Shown here: positions 44,311 through 59,300 of the stretch, in pieces
How positions within the stretch are numbered: position 1 is the first letter of the stretch
Layout: each line of letters starts with the position of its first letter
Origin: Siderastrea radians
Taxonomy: Eukaryota > Cnidaria > Anthozoa > Scleractinia > Rhizangiidae
Reading direction: 5' to 3'
DNA: 64,000 nucleotides
Assembly: GCA_964017195.1 (NCBI GenBank)
Contig: OZ024887.1
Span: 2,780,881 to 2,844,880, forward strand
Notes under the pieces: model-generated
Told to the model about the DNA's origin: nothing
Databases searched by the model: none
The model's input: the letters and a program-made list of their open reading frames with translations, nothing else
Program-made: the position numbers and the translations under genes

Positions 44311-47300
44311 CTGAAAGTGTAATAAGCAAAAATATTAATAGAGAAACAGGTACCTCCCCATAGCCATGGTTCGTAACGTTTTGCAGCAATTGCTGCGAGA
44401 ACAATAGCTGTACGCCTAAAACAACTCAGTGGGTATTTGCTGGGGCAAGTAAAGCTGCTGCAGTACTGATAGAGTTGGATTTCTAAAGAGCCCTGATAAA
44501 CTCATGGTTGGGATGTAAGCATTACATCACTTAGCAACCTAACTTCCACGAAACAAGAGCTGCCTGGCAAAAATTAGGTATGATACTTATTTTTGTTCAA
44601 GTTGATTTGTGCTTAACAGTTATGGGATTTAGAATTCCATCCAGTCACCAACTTTTCTCAAAGATACAGTATCCCGGCTGATGTGCTGATGTATCGTGTC
44701 TTTTGAAGCATTGCCAGGAATTTGATGTAGGCTTGGTTTAGTATCTTGAAATAGGAAGAAAGAAATCGCCAAGATTGATGAAAGCAAGCAAAGATAAACT
44801 TGAAAGAAAAAGTCACGGCGGTTCCATCAGACTGGCAATTTTGATTTCTGGACATCCTGTCAAAAAATCCAATTTGACGAACTTTATTATTTCACTGTTG
44901 TGTCATTTTACCATATAAGGGCAAGAGAACGCGCAAAATATGCCAGCGCATTACACTGTACAATAGGGGTTTGACCGTGTTTTTTTTTTTTTTTTTGGTG
45001 AAGGAGAACGAAGCAAAAACAAAATGCAGTGGAATAATAAACCTCTTATTCGGTGTTTTGGTCGATAATATGTGCAGACATTTTACTCATTGCTCGCATT
45101 TTTCCTCGCCCCTGCAGGGTTCGGAGAAATACTACGCAACTCGTAAAATATCCGCGCGTATGATCTACCAAAATACCAAATAAGGTGTATGCACTCCACT
45201 CCCATCCTTGGAATCCTGCACTTCATCCACAAACTTCTTGTTCTGGGGCTCCATTCATGGAGCCCTCCTAAGATAAAATGTGTCCTATGTATTGTTGGAA
45301 AACAAAAGCGTTTTGTTAAGAAACAATACTTAGGATTCATCTTTACTTAGGACAGCTTTGTGAATCCTGCCTCTGGTTCGCTCTGTAGAATCCTTTTGCG
45401 CTATTTTGTTTTGTAATTGTTGGCACTTGACAATATGACGTGGAAATTGGGTGAGTGAAATTTCGATATTTCGGCGGGATACTGTCTCTTTAAATAGGTA
45501 ACAGACTGGTACCTTTGGAGCGTAATTTCGAACTTTGTATTGCTTTTGATAACTGTGGGAAGCAAAAACAATTCAAAAAAACAACACAGCTTAATTGAGC
45601 AATCAGGTCAATAACCAGACACGACAGCCATCAAGTGACGACCACAGTCCTTTTCAGGAGTAGTCTACTCTCACACTGGCTGTCACACTTGACAGAATAC
45701 AACAAACACCTACCACGGATTCGTCTCAAGCTAAACTTTCTTCGATTCTTTCTTCTTATCGTTCTCCAACCCTTTCGCCCTCGCATCCTCGCTCTGCCTC
45801 TACGAAGCTTGACTCGTCTGAGGCGTCCGAGTAACACGGCACGCAGCTTGTTACAGCAGTTCCTCACTCGACGCCAAATCTTTCCGTAACGTATCTGCAA
45901 GGTTCCTCCTCTGGAAGGCACATATCTCCAGCGTCCACCGATGCGGATTCCAAATCGTCTTCCTCGCAATATGACTCTCCGTCTCCTACCTCCATAGCGC
46001 ACCCACCATCTTCCGCGCCTTCTCACCACAAACCTCCATCTACCTCCATACTTAAGTCGCATCTTTACCTGAGTCTTCTTTCGTCGACCAAATCGTCGCC
46101 ATACTTTTCTGTACAAGATCCTTGGCCTTCCTCGTCTGAAGCTGATTGGTCTTCCTTTTCGCTTGTAGTGAACCAGCAGTCGTCCTTTGTGCGGGTAGAT
46201 CCAGCGAGTTCTGCCCCTGATGTACACTCTCAAACGGCGAACGAGACGTTTTATTGGTCGCCAACGACGTTTGCGGTAGCGTACAAACATTCGTCCTTTG
46301 CGGATTCTGCGAAAAAATTTTAACGAATTCAAAAACAAATTTTAAGTGACCAGGTGTTGAATTCAATCCTTCTATGTTAATTGGAAGTTGGAATTGTATC
46401 TGGGTGGTGTAGAGTTCAATACCATATATTCGACCACACTCATGCTACCCTTGCAGTGATGTTTGTAACTTACACAATCAGTACAAATGTTTAAAAACAA
46501 AGTGCGTGCATTTGCGCTACAAAATAATAAATAAGAATAATTTTGCGGTGATTTTGAAATGTAATGCAGTTGTGGGAGCAGCGCACATGTGATGTGAGTA
46601 TAAACAGCCTTTCCGCGGACATCGCGTGCGCTCTGCTCCAAATCACAAAGAAATCGCCGTGAAATTCTATTGAAACTTGCCAGTAGTGTTAATGTCAGGT
46701 GATCTGAACTCATACTTAAATACGCAGCTTAAATTGCATCAGAAATTGCCTTTAGAAGCAAATCCAATTTGCAGCCAGGTTTTTGAAGAGTGTTCCTATT
46801 CAAATTTCTCAGTAGCATTACCTACGGATTACAGACTAGGAGAATATTCCCTTACCTGAGACAATACTTCTTCTTGCGGACACGGAACCAGAACCGCCCT
46901 CGCTTCCTGTAAACTCGTCTGAACCTTCTGCCGTATTTGATAGCCAGTCTTCCATTGCGACGTCCATATCTGCGTCGACGGCGGCGTCGACGACGTGTTA
47001 ATCGTCTCCAGTACCGTCTTAGCTTTCTGCGTCTTCGTCTTCTCCTTGTGCGACGGCCACGGCGAGTAGAAGGACGCCTCCATCTCCTCTTGTAAAAGAA
47101 TCTGACTTTGCCGTATATGAATCGAACAGGTCTGGTCTTTCTACGATAGAGAACTCTGAGGGTCTTGCCGATTCGTCTGACTCGGCGATAGCCCCTCTTC
47201 AATCGAATCCTAAGTCTTCTTGTTGGAATTCGGAACCATCTTCTTCCACGGCGATATCGGATTACACCTCGACTGATTCTAATGTGGTAAGAAAAAGAAG

Positions 47301-50300
47301 AGCAGCAATTGAAACCAAGCCATTACCAAGAGTGAGGTTAATAGACAGACGAACCTGATCTGTCTACCTTACCAAGGAGTCTTTTAGCTTCAGTTTATCC
47401 AAGATTCTCTATAATACGTTATACTCTGTAAGTTCAGATTTTTGCAGTTACAGAAGAGGGGAGTAAAGCCACAAATCCTTGTAGTAACAAGCCCTCCCTT
47501 TAGTGCAGCAAGTTAACTTCGTTTTCTCTGTTTGTTTGTCTGTTTGTGTGTTTGTTTGTTTGTTTGCTTGTGTGCTTGCTTGTTTGTTCAAAAAATGCAT
47601 TTCACTAGTGCACTATTTAGATTATCACAAACGTGGGCCCACAAAGGTAAAAAAAGGTTCAGTCCACGACGCTAGTCGTACCCATGACCTTCACACCGAC
47701 CTGCACACCGTTCAAATAACCTGACCACTGAGCTACTGGCAGACTATTGGCGGCACCAACGGTTCGTTGCGGTAAAATATTTGTTCGGAAGACCTAAATC
47801 GCCCGAGATATTTGAATTCAACTGCAGTAAAAACTACAGTTTTTTTTGACAAAACGTCGCCTCAAACTTTCGTGACAAGGGGACTGATTAATTTCTTTTG
47901 TTTTCGCAGGGACACATATGTAGTTTAGAGTGCAAAATATTAAAGGTCAGCTAGCATTTACGGAAAGCCAACAGCTGTTCGGAAATTCGGAAAATGTGGA
48001 TTCTGTTTCCTTGAATTTTCTGAGGTCTAAATTTTCAGTTAAAAAGCCCTGTTACAATCTGCGAAAGCAGAAGATGATGTCTCAAGCGTGTCCGACGAGT
48101 CCCTTCTCACCTTAGACTGCACGATCTGCCTCCATAGCGGAAATAGAAAGTTCCACGCCTCTTGTAAACCGTCCTCCAACTTCTTCTCACGTATACCCGC
48201 ATTAAGCCAAAACGTCTTCGCCTCACTCGTCTTCGGCGTCGCCAAGGACGTCTGGTTCGTCTGACACCCTTTCGCCGTCTGATGCGTATCCACCGCCTTC
48301 CTCTACGATAAGAGATGGTCCTGCGGTTGATGCGGACACCTGTGTACTTTCTTCCAATGCGAACAACGATCTTTCTTCCGCGCCTTATGATCCTTCTCCA
48401 TTTTCTCCTCAGGTGGGTAAAGAGGCGGTATTTCTTGATAGGGATGCGTCGCCAAGCTTTTCTGAAGCGGTAATATAACTTGCCGTATTTGAACCTGTTA
48501 TGAGTACAAGAACGAGAGCGAAATGAAACGCAATAACGAATGCAGAACATCACCGATGGGGAAATAGGCACGTAGAAATATACGGGTATAAATCGTCTCC
48601 GAACTTTGAAAGTCTCGGGAGAATAAAAATGCGCATGGCGTGGGGCACGATGACTTGAAATGCATCTTGAGTGATTTTGTACTTCAATTAGTGAAAGCCT
48701 GACTCTCTCTACCACAGCTTTTGCAGAAGAAACATGAAAAAGAAACGGCAACTCAATTGGTGCTCTCCTTGACATTTTTATGCGTCTGTCCTTAAGGTGT
48801 GAACGCATCACAACATCCACTGCAAGTTTAGTGGGTTTTTAATTTTTAAAGGATGAGCCTCTATTAAGAACTAGGCCACAAAGAATTGGTCTTCAATTAT
48901 TGAAAAATTCTATCTACTTCAAACGACATAAAACCGCATCAAAACAGCTTACGAAAGACTTAACTGCGCACAATAGATTTCGGGAAGATCACCGAAAACT
49001 AATGAAAGCAACTCCTATTTCTTGCAGTTTCATAGTTATTACATAAATATTACTAAAAGGAAATGAAACCATTTCTTACTTTAAACGTAGCAAAGGTAGC
49101 TACCCTATTCTAATGAAAATAGAAAATTTACCTACGTTGTCTTAGGTAAATTATATGTTCAGTTCAGAAAGACCAAATTTAACTACCCAGTGTTTACCAA
49201 ATGAAGCCATTTATTTCAAATTTCAGTTGATTTTTTTTTACCTGATTCTTCGTCGTCGGCCTCCCAAGCGGAAGGTTAATCTTCCTTTCCACCTGTAGAT
49301 TATTCTTGTCTTTCTGCGGTAGTAAATCTTGAACGGGCTGGTTCGCCGCCTGTATCGCCGTATACGCCTCAATCGTCGCCTGTTTCGTCGTCTTCTACGC
49401 CTGATCCTTCGCAGCTTGCGCCTGTAACGCCAGATCTTGCGTCTTCGCAGGTGGCGTCCTCTGCGTCCTTTGCGATGTCTGTAGACAACACGCCTCCATC
49501 TCCTGCCACGACGGTACGAGAGTCGTCCGCGTCTAAATCTGATGGCACAGTATCTTCGTCCTACACGGACTCGGATACGGCCTTTGTATCGCCTTGTAAG
49601 GCGCCACCGTCGTCTGATAAGGACTTGAGGTCGACGTTTAACACGGTGCCACTTCTTTCTAAATCGGAATACGATCTTTCCAAAGCGGTACCTGTCAGTG
49701 CCAAAGACGGGAAAACTTGGATTAGGACTTTTTACATATTCAACAAGAAATAAAACAACAAAGGACTGGAGTATTTCTGGCGGTTAAATAGAAAGAGCCA
49801 AAAGCAAATAGGTGTTAATGAACTGAGATTTGAGAATTAAGGGTTTACTTGTAGTATAAACGTTTTCAGGGTAAAGCTTACAAGTCTTTCTTCAATTCTC
49901 CGCAACACGAGAGGAGCGCAGGTGGGGCTTCTGAGAACTTTGTTAGTACAATAGTAATATAGTACAAAGGTTGCTGCTTTATCTATCACCATACATAGCA
50001 AAAAGAAAATCGAGAAATCTTTCTAAGGTGGTTTGATTATTAAGCAAACTCGTTCCCAGCGCGTTGTCCATTGAAGCTTACTCTGATTTCACAGACCCTT
50101 TTCACACAACGTCCGTAGGAAGAGTATCGTTTACCTGACTCGTCTATATCCACGTTTGTAACGAAGAAGAAGACGTCCTCGGCGCCTGTAAATATTTCTG
50201 TAGCGTCTTTTGTACAGAACACGCATCACACATCCGCGCCTGCCACGCCTTCGCCGTTGTCTTCGTCGGCGTCGTCGTCTTCTTCTCCTCTTTTTTCGGC

Positions 50301-53300
50301 GCAGCCTTCTCCGCGTTCGTCTTTGTCTTCTCCTGCCTACGGATCTGCGGGATCTGGGTCGAACCCATCTATTTCTGTAGAATAACCTTAATCTGCCGCC
50401 TATGATTCGGAACCGTCTACGTCCTTTTCTAAATCGGATACGAGGTTTGCCGCGATAATATCGCAGTGATCGCCAGCGCCGACCGAATCGGACTCTGACA
50501 GGCCTTCTTCTCAACCAGCGATAGCGTTTGCCATATCTGATTCCAATCTTGCCGCGGTAGAACCTGAAAAGTTTGTCGGCAGACATCAGTGCAATTAAAA
50601 ACCAACTGGGTTTATTAACATGCCTATTGGAGAGACTAAATAAGTTGAGCTGATGTTACGTTTTTGTAGTACGTGTTGGATGTTAGTCCATCGATCCCAG
50701 GTTAGCTACTGCAATCGTTTAGGTGTTTACCAACAGTTTGATGGTACTCATTTACACGCTAAGGGAAAGAAGGCTAACGGGGAAAAGTATCTTGTCAGAA
50801 GCATTTCGTTGAAATAACGCACAGTTATCTTGGAGTATTTCAGACACATTTTTAACATATAATGCACTTGTAAAATTGCAACTTGAACTGATTCAATTAA
50901 ATGACTGGCCATTATATTTACCTCACTATTCTCCATCTTCCACGGATTCGACATCTCAGCAATCTTCCTCGGCGGAAAACTCGGATCCATTTTCGGCCAT
51001 ATTTAAATCGAAGAATGTTACGTCGTCGCCTTCGTCGCACGCGTCTTCGGTATCTACGACGTCGCCGTCTTATACGTCGTCTTCTTCGCCGACGGCGTCT
51101 GCGTCTCCACTTTCGCCGCCCTCGTCGTCCTTGCGGTTTTCTCCTGACAATCTTCCAGCCCCTAGGAGTTCGTATTCTGAGACGTCCTCTAGTTAACCTT
51201 AATCGTCTGTAACGTCCTCTGCAACGTACCACAAGCCGCCCGCGGCGTCTTCTTATAAACGACCAACGCTTATAGCCCACGAGGATCTTGAAACGACGTG
51301 AAAGTCGCCGTATTATGCGTGTTCTTCCTTTGTACGTTACTCTGAAGTATCTGCCTGTTCGATATCTGTTGGGATTTAAAATAATCGTTAATCAGAACCG
51401 CACACAAAAACAACGTTGTGTTTTGTTGTGAGAGACGAGCTTTGTGTTTTCCTTTTTATCAATCGTTTTCCTACAAGACCAAGTCTATGTTGCAGAAAAA
51501 AGCCACTGCCTTGTCTTGTAATACAACGAGTGAATCAGTTTGTCGGCCATTTTTTTAAACAGTGAAAAACAGAGGAAAAGGAAGATTCGATTCAAATTTC
51601 CCTGTTTGATGTTGTGTATTCCTTCTCTTTTCATTGCTTTTTAGCTATCACTCTAATCCACAGAGATTCATAATGAGTACTTTTACCATATATAACACCA
51701 AAAATTCCTTTGCTTACGTAGAATAAATATATTAAATTATGTACCTTCGCCAATAAGTTACTGATTATTAAAAACGTTCTCAGATTAATAATTTTTCAGA
51801 AACTAATTTTCAATTAGTGGGAAATATTTGATTCTCAAACAACCAAATCGGTCGCCCCGGGTTCAAATCCCACTCTGGACACTAGCTGGAGTTATTTTTT
51901 GTAGCCCCGAGTTTAACTCCTCGGTCGTGCTTGTAAATAGCCAACTGGTTTGCCACTAGTCACTTGGGATTCTTACTTGTTATGTTTATTTTAAATATTT
52001 GTTTCTTTCCTTATTCTTGGGTCACAATGTAAACTACTGGATCACCAGTAATTGTGTCACCCCTATAAAGTCATTTTTTTTATCTTCGTTATAGCACAGA
52101 GAAAGACCTGTTCTGCGATAATAATAACAAAATATGTAATATGATATAATAGCGGAAGAGAACTTGATTTGCCGTGTTTGTTTTTTCCATTAAATAGCAG
52201 AAAATGACAAGAATATGTTACCTACCGGAATTTTATCCAGCGTCCCCTGTAACGCATTCTATATGCTCCACGCCATCTAATAATCGATCTCCAACGTCCG
52301 CGGTACTTGAAACGCAGCACAGCGCGTCTGCGTCGTCGTATATAGCGTCGTCTACGTCTTCGACGTCTGCGTCGCAATCTTCGTCGCCAACGTCGTCGTC
52401 TTCGCCGTCCTCTTCTTCCGTATCGTCTCCTTCTACGCCGTCGTCTTCTTCTTGCAGGCCTTTTCTTTGGCGTTTTTCGTACAGATTCGAAATGTGCAGG
52501 GACTAGCACCTTCACGCGTCCTCCACTAATTCTAATCTGTTTCCTCTTACCCCGTTCCACGACAATCAATCGTCTTCCATATTTTCTTGCTGTTGTCCAT
52601 CTCCTGTGGTATAGTATTTGCACTGTAGTCTTGCGCATCCTGTACCATCTTCTCTTAAAACCAATGTAAAAGACTCCACGGCGACACCTGCGATAAAATA
52701 AGAAAAAGCAAATCAACACAGATTTCCCTTTGATATGTTGTGGTTTAAATTTGTCAGTTCTTTTGAACCAGATTAACTTATTAGTTTCGTTTGCTTCATA
52801 TTCATTACCATATTCTGAGATCAGTGTTCGATCTGTTTTTGACAAAGGAAGACTAAGAACAACGTCAAAGAGGTGTGCAAGTCGTTGTCTCTAATTTAAA
52901 ACAACACAATAACAGACTTACTATTAAGATCTTGGGTCATACCTGACCAAGAATAGATTGGTAGGGCAAAAGTTGGAAAGAGGCCTTAGGTGGCCTTATG
53001 TCTTGGACGTTTAGGAGCCGATTCCGCTTTTACTTGACAAAGTTACTGAAGAATAGGTTAAGCATACTAAGAATATTTTTATCCCACTGATCGCTCTTGA
53101 TGACAACGCTATAGGCATTCTAACTTCAAATTTTATTTTGTGTTTACGTTTTCTCTTCAAGAATACAATGCTACTTGATTTTACTTCTCAGTGGACAGTC
53201 GAAACCTTTTCGCATCAAAACCTTAGTGAACAGTCAGCTTTAATCGGTACTCTTGAAATACACGAGAAATTCTTATCGTGTGATTTTGAACCACGTGCAA

Positions 53301-56300
53301 TTACCGATGTAGAAATGGAATGTAAAATAAACCGTCTGAATATTTCGCGTATCTTCGTTAGCAGTAATAACACTGCTGAGCGTACTTTCTTGAAAGTCTT
53401 TGTTATCGAGAAAGTTTACTTCACCACCCACAGAGTCGATTCTATGGATTACGTTGAATTAATCACTAGAAAAGGTTAATTTACCTTATTCGTCTTGTCC
53501 TTCTCTTGTATCGGATTGTCAATTGTCGTCCTATTCGATTGGCTCTCATCCATTGCCCTCTATAATACAGCCGTAGCACGCTTCGGCGTATTCGCCTCCT
53601 GCTTGTCATTCGTCTCCTTCCATACCGTCTCCTGCGTTTCTGTCTTCGCCTTCTTAACTTTCTGTACATTCTTCTGCGTCTTCTTCTTCGCGTTCTTCGT
53701 CGACGTCGCATTCGTCTGCTTTGCCTCCTCCTTCGTCGTCGTATTCTCCTTCTTCGTCGTCGCTTTCTTCTGCGCCGTGACACCCTTCGGCGTCGACGCG
53801 TCACGCGGTACCATCGCCGTCTTCGGTAGATCCTGATTAATCCCTTTCTAAACCGCAGCAAGCGTGTTTTCCTGCCATATCGTAGGCGGAACTTTAGCCT
53901 TGTCACCGTCACTATTCGCCATCTTCGTCGATACCTCACTTGGATACGCGGCCGAGATAGACGGATCCATCTTCTTCCGTGCTTTATCCTCACTCTTCCG
54001 AATGAACATCTTAGAAAAGACCAGAAAAGGAAATTAAACTATTACTCGGAAGAGAATGTACTGAAAATAAATTACTCTGTAAATGAAGTAACCATTTAGG
54101 CTCACAGCAGTAGGAGTAACAAAGTACGGTAGAATTCCAAAATTACGTCTCCCAAAAGTATTGTTAGCTCATTAGGTGAAATAAAAGAGCCAACAGAAAT
54201 GAACTTTTCAACCAATCATTTCAGCTTCTTGTCACTGCAAACTCAGCTAATTGTATCAAAGACACTACAAACTATGTTTTTCCTACCTGATTATACGCGT
54301 TCTTCGTCTGATGCGAATGATCAATCTGTTGCGTTTTCTGGTAACACGTCTCCATTTCCTGGCGTAATAAATTCGCATGACGCTTCGTTGCCGTCGTCTT
54401 CGCAACCTTCGTCTTCGTCGCCTCACTCTTCTTCTTCGTCTTCTTCCCCTTCTCCTTCGTCGTCTTCTTCTCCTGTGTCTTCTCCTAATTCGTCTCATCC
54501 TTCGTCGTCGCATTCTTCGCTTGTATTTGAGTCTTCTGGTTCTTCGTCGTAGTCGCCTCAAACGTCGTCTTCGTCTTCGGTATACTCTTCTTCTTCCTGT
54601 TCTTCTTCTTGTTTTTCTTGTGTAGCGCAAGCTAAGTCGCCCTCGGCGGAACGATACCTTTCTGTAACGTCCGTTGTACCGTATCACTAGCCTACGCCTC
54701 CTGTAGACAACTCGTCTCCATACCCTCTTCCTTCCAAAGCGCACTCGTAGACGGATGCGCCGTCGTAGCCTAAACCATTTTCGCCCTCGTCTGATACTCC
54801 ATCGACCGCGGCGACATCTGTTAAAGGTCAAACGTTTTCATACTGTTAGCATTTAGAATTATTTAAGAAGAATACAACACACCGTCATTCCCTTGACTTG
54901 ATTAACTATGCCAAAGCAAACTTCATCAGTGGGATCAACACCTTCAGGTTGTGTTCAGGTTAAAGACTGGAGCTGAATTGTTAGTTGGAAGGAACGTGAA
55001 AACAAATGTCCTATCATTTTAACGAGTTGTCAAAATCAATAACATTGCTACATTACTTACAAAACATGGAAAATATACAATCACTTGCCACCATTTGTGG
55101 ACAGAACTTGAAACTCTAAAGTTGCCTCAACACTAGTTTGTCGAAACGTCAGCGGCGAAAAGCAGTCCTTTTTGGACTGCCCCTACTCGGAAGACCGGAT
55201 GAAAAACCTTTCTTATCATCGGAAATTGACGCTTGTGTTTATTAATGTATCTGAAATCAGTAAGAAGCTAAGCGAGAAATAGTACACAGGTAATTAAAGC
55301 ACAAGGGGACAGCAAAATTTCCAAATAAAAAATTTGAAGAAAATACAATCTAAACAAGAACACAAGAGGCGAAGATCGACAAAGCTACTTCCTAAAAGCG
55401 AGGATAAAAGTGTAAGAGACCGTCTGTAGGACGTCAATCCTGTAGAAAGTACGGTGGCGGAAATTAGCGCTCCACTTTATTAAGGTCTTGGGAATAGGTA
55501 CTCCAAGAAATTAAAGCGAATTCGCCTTAATTTCATGAGAGAGTTTTGCTTTAATTTCTTAGAGAGTTAATGCGTTAGTGAGGTTGCCATTACCTAATCC
55601 TTCTCACTCCTCTTCTGGTGCGGAATCTCCAGTAACCTCTGCGCCTGAACACTCTTCTGTACTTCCCTCTGTATTTGAATCGTAGTCGGTATCGTGTTAT
55701 GCGTCTTCTGCGTCGCCATCTTCTTCCTCTCTTTCTTATTCGCCCTCGTCTTCTTCTGCGTCTTCTGATTCGCCTGTATTTTCTTCTAAGTCGTCTTCTT
55801 CGCCTTCTCCTTCTTCTGACAATTCTTCGTCGACGACGTTTTCTTCGTCTCCGCAGCCTCCTTATTCTCCTGCGTTGCCTCCTGCGTCTTCGTCTGATTC
55901 GCCGTCTTCTCCTTCTTCGATATCCTCGCCTTCGCCTTACAATTCTCTTCCACCTTCCCTTGTACTTTATTCCAATTCTTCCCCGACGGAGCCTTATTCT
56001 ACACCTTCTCCTGCCATAACGTACACGGAATGCTCTCTTGTACCGCACAACACGTCTCCATCGCTTGTTAACTAGGATTCTCAATCGTCTCTTTAACTTT
56101 CTCAACGATCGCCACCCTCTGCGACGCCGTACATAGATTCTGCCTCTTGTGCACCTGCAGGACAACACGACAAGTCAATTCCCAAAGGAGATAGGAGGGT
56201 AACAAAGAGAATTACTTGCAGTGTTGCTGACTGGTTCTTGGTGCAAACCTGCGTCCCTCAAAATTTCCGAAAACATTTGGGGAATGCACACTAGGCCAAT

Positions 56301-59300
56301 TAGTGAGGCCCCAGTTGGGGTAATGGGGAGACGGAATATTTGAGAAAAAAATATAGGAATACGGGATGCCGAAGGAAAAATTATAGGGATACGGGATATT
56401 TGAAAATGAAATATGGGGATATTCAACGCGAAGTTCCCAAGATTTTTGGTCAAAACTGAAAGTTTCAATTAATAAGGATTATAACACAAAGTAAGCGTCT
56501 ATTTCGATAGTAAATTAGCAATCATTACAGGCATGTCAGGCATTATGGATCTTTAGTTTTCTCAAGTTAGCTTAGTTAAATGAGTTTTTCAGTATTCAAC
56601 GAGTGTAAAATTGACAGCTGACATCAGGTTCCTCAAGGGAAGAAACAACAATCTAGAAGATACTCTAATTCACGGTTTAAGCAAAAAGGAGAATATTTTA
56701 GTTAGAGTTTGACGTGAAAAAGTTGAATAGAAGGAATCAGTCGTCGCATGAAGGCTGAAACTGCCAAAACTGACAAATACTTCATCGCTTTATTTTGAGA
56801 GAGTGGCAGGGTCCAGGATGGTAGAAAGGTTAGTTTCGTATTTATTAAGCAAAATTTTTGGTGTCAGGAAGTGACGTCATTAGTACTCATCATTTTAGGG
56901 ATATGAGACCGCCCAATAAGGGGATATGGGTCATTTCAAGAAAAAGTTTAAGGGATATGGGATACCCCCCCCCCCCCTTAATGGGGCCTCATTAGTTTCA
57001 CAAACTTATGTGGAGGCATAGGTCCCCACTGTGTCCACACCTTAAAAGCCATTGAGTAGTTCGTTTGTATGGTGCTATTTTGCTCATTCTTTTTTTTCAT
57101 TCTAGACCTTAAGCGCCCTTGAGATCGAAAGTAAGGCAAAATCAGAAATTTTCCAATTTTCACACCTTATTTGTCTTGTCCTTCTTCTGAACTGGAAGTA
57201 CAATCGGCGTCTGCGGCGGTAGACTCTTCTCCATTTTCTGTTGTACTTGATTTTCAATACACTGTAACGCTGTCGCCTTCTTCGACGACGCTTCCGTCTT
57301 CGGATTCTGCGTCTTCTCCTTCGTCTTCTTCTTCTTCGCCTTCGCCTCCTCCGCCTTCTTCTTCTCATCTTTCTTCTTCTTCTCCTAATTCGTCTGTACC
57401 TTCTTCGCCTACGCACTCGTCGTCGTCTTCTTCTGGTTCTTCTTATTCTTCTGTATCGTCGTCTACGACGTCTCCTTGTAATTCTCCTCTTTCGCCCATA
57501 TTTTCTGACTCGCCGTCCCCACCTGCGTCGCCTGCGCCTTCTAAGTGTTCTCCACTTCCTGTTAAGCCAAACCCTAATTCGGCGACGTATTTTTACTCTT
57601 AACAGTCGTCTCCTGTACAGGACATTCAATCGTCCTCTTATGTAGCGCACACGTCGCCATTTCTTCCTGAAAATGATTTTAACTCTGTTAACTTGTCGTA
57701 GTCTTCTCCATTTTCCTCTGCGTCTCAGTAAGACTCGGCCTCTGGAATACCTGGTGAAGTTTAGCAGAGAAATATCTTAATAACAGAATGACTCAGTTTG
57801 CAAAGTTATGGCGTTATAACATGCGCTCTCATTGGATTAGGCGGGATTACAATTCATTATAAGGCTGAGAGAAACTGAGAAAAAGTACTATTTAAACGTC
57901 TGAGCTCAGTTCATAATCTGTTGTTGTCGTAAGTCTTAGAATTTTCACTTGCTTCAGAATTTTCCATTTGATTCGATGTGTGAACGCTAAAAATAATTCC
58001 TGCTTGCAGGTACGAGACACCTTTTGAAATAACATCCTCACATTAGGTTGTTACAGCAGCTTAATTTTTTGTGTAATTCGTCCCATGGTAATTATAAGAG
58101 ATTTCTTATCAGGTGTAGCTGCAAACCTCGATGTTCTCCAGCGCTTTATCCTTTGATACGTGGTGCAAATTCATACTAAAAGCATCACAAAGTTTTTTAA
58201 ATACTAACTTTCCTGAAATATATATCAATTTAATGTTGATAACTGTAATGACGTACAGTTTCCTGAAGTGAAATCATATTGGGGTAGATGTTTTCTTGTG
58301 GGAGATGGAATGAGTCACCTCTTTTTCTCACGGCTCTATCGCCATTGCAGTCGGCAAGCAAAGACAGCGTGTGCTGACTTTATTTGATTGAGAAGGTCCC
58401 TTTCGATTGTTAATGGAAATCTCCAGACTATGTTGATTTTGCGGTCCGTTTCTTTAGAGATTATAAGGTAGATTACCCAGTCTCTTTGGTCTCCTTTCTC
58501 TTCCCGATAACGCCTTATAAACACGTGCACACACATACTTACATATCCACCGTTTTTGTTAATGTAAGGCAATGAGACGAAACGGTGGCATAATGACTGG
58601 ATCTAAGTGCATGAAAACAGCCACCAATTTAAAAGTGTTCTGAGTCTATCAAATAGATCTCATCATACCTAAGCCGAATAGTCCTTCTTCCATAACGGAA
58701 TCTGAGCCCTCTTCGCCAGTAAGCTCTCCTCCATCGTCCCTTATACCGGAACTTCATCACACAGCGACGCCTTTTTCTGCGCCCACGCCCTCTGCGTCTT
58801 CGTCGAGGCCTATACCGCCTTCTCCTTCTCCGCTGACGTCTTCTGCGGCGCCTTCGTCTTCGTCTTCTTCTTCGTCTTCTCTTTCCCTTAGCTCGTCTTC
58901 TTAATCTTCTTCTTCGTCTTCTTCTCCTTCTCTTTCTCCTCCTTCTTCTGCGCAATCGCCTTGTCCTTCTTCTTCGTCGGCGTCTTCGCCTGGACACCCT
59001 GCGTCGTCCATACCTTACCCATCTTCTCCTGATTTTTATTCCCAGTCTTCCCGTCCTGTAAATCCTTAAAGGCCTGGACTTTCCCTTGTAACGTATACGA
59101 AGCCCGAGGCGAGACACTCGAACGGTGCACCATTTGCTTTTTACTCTAGTTTGGATGCGGCGCAGGTAAACCCTTCTTCGTCCACGGTAAAGCATTATTC
59201 TACGGCGGCTAACCCTAAAAATAGAACAAGAAACCAAGTGTTAAGTTGGATCAAAGAGAGCCACATTCTTCACAGATATTTGCACAAACAGCGACGTTCG

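Noticed and set aside
45631..45713. Read-through end of the last Arg-rich exon as the main C-terminus
   Set aside because: A good donor at 45713 matches the phase of the acidic exon; kept only as an alternative end.
53138..53479. 113-codon + frame between Arg-rich exons R9 and R10
   Set aside because: It sits wholly in an intron of the opposite gene and shows no recognisable motif, repeat or splice support.
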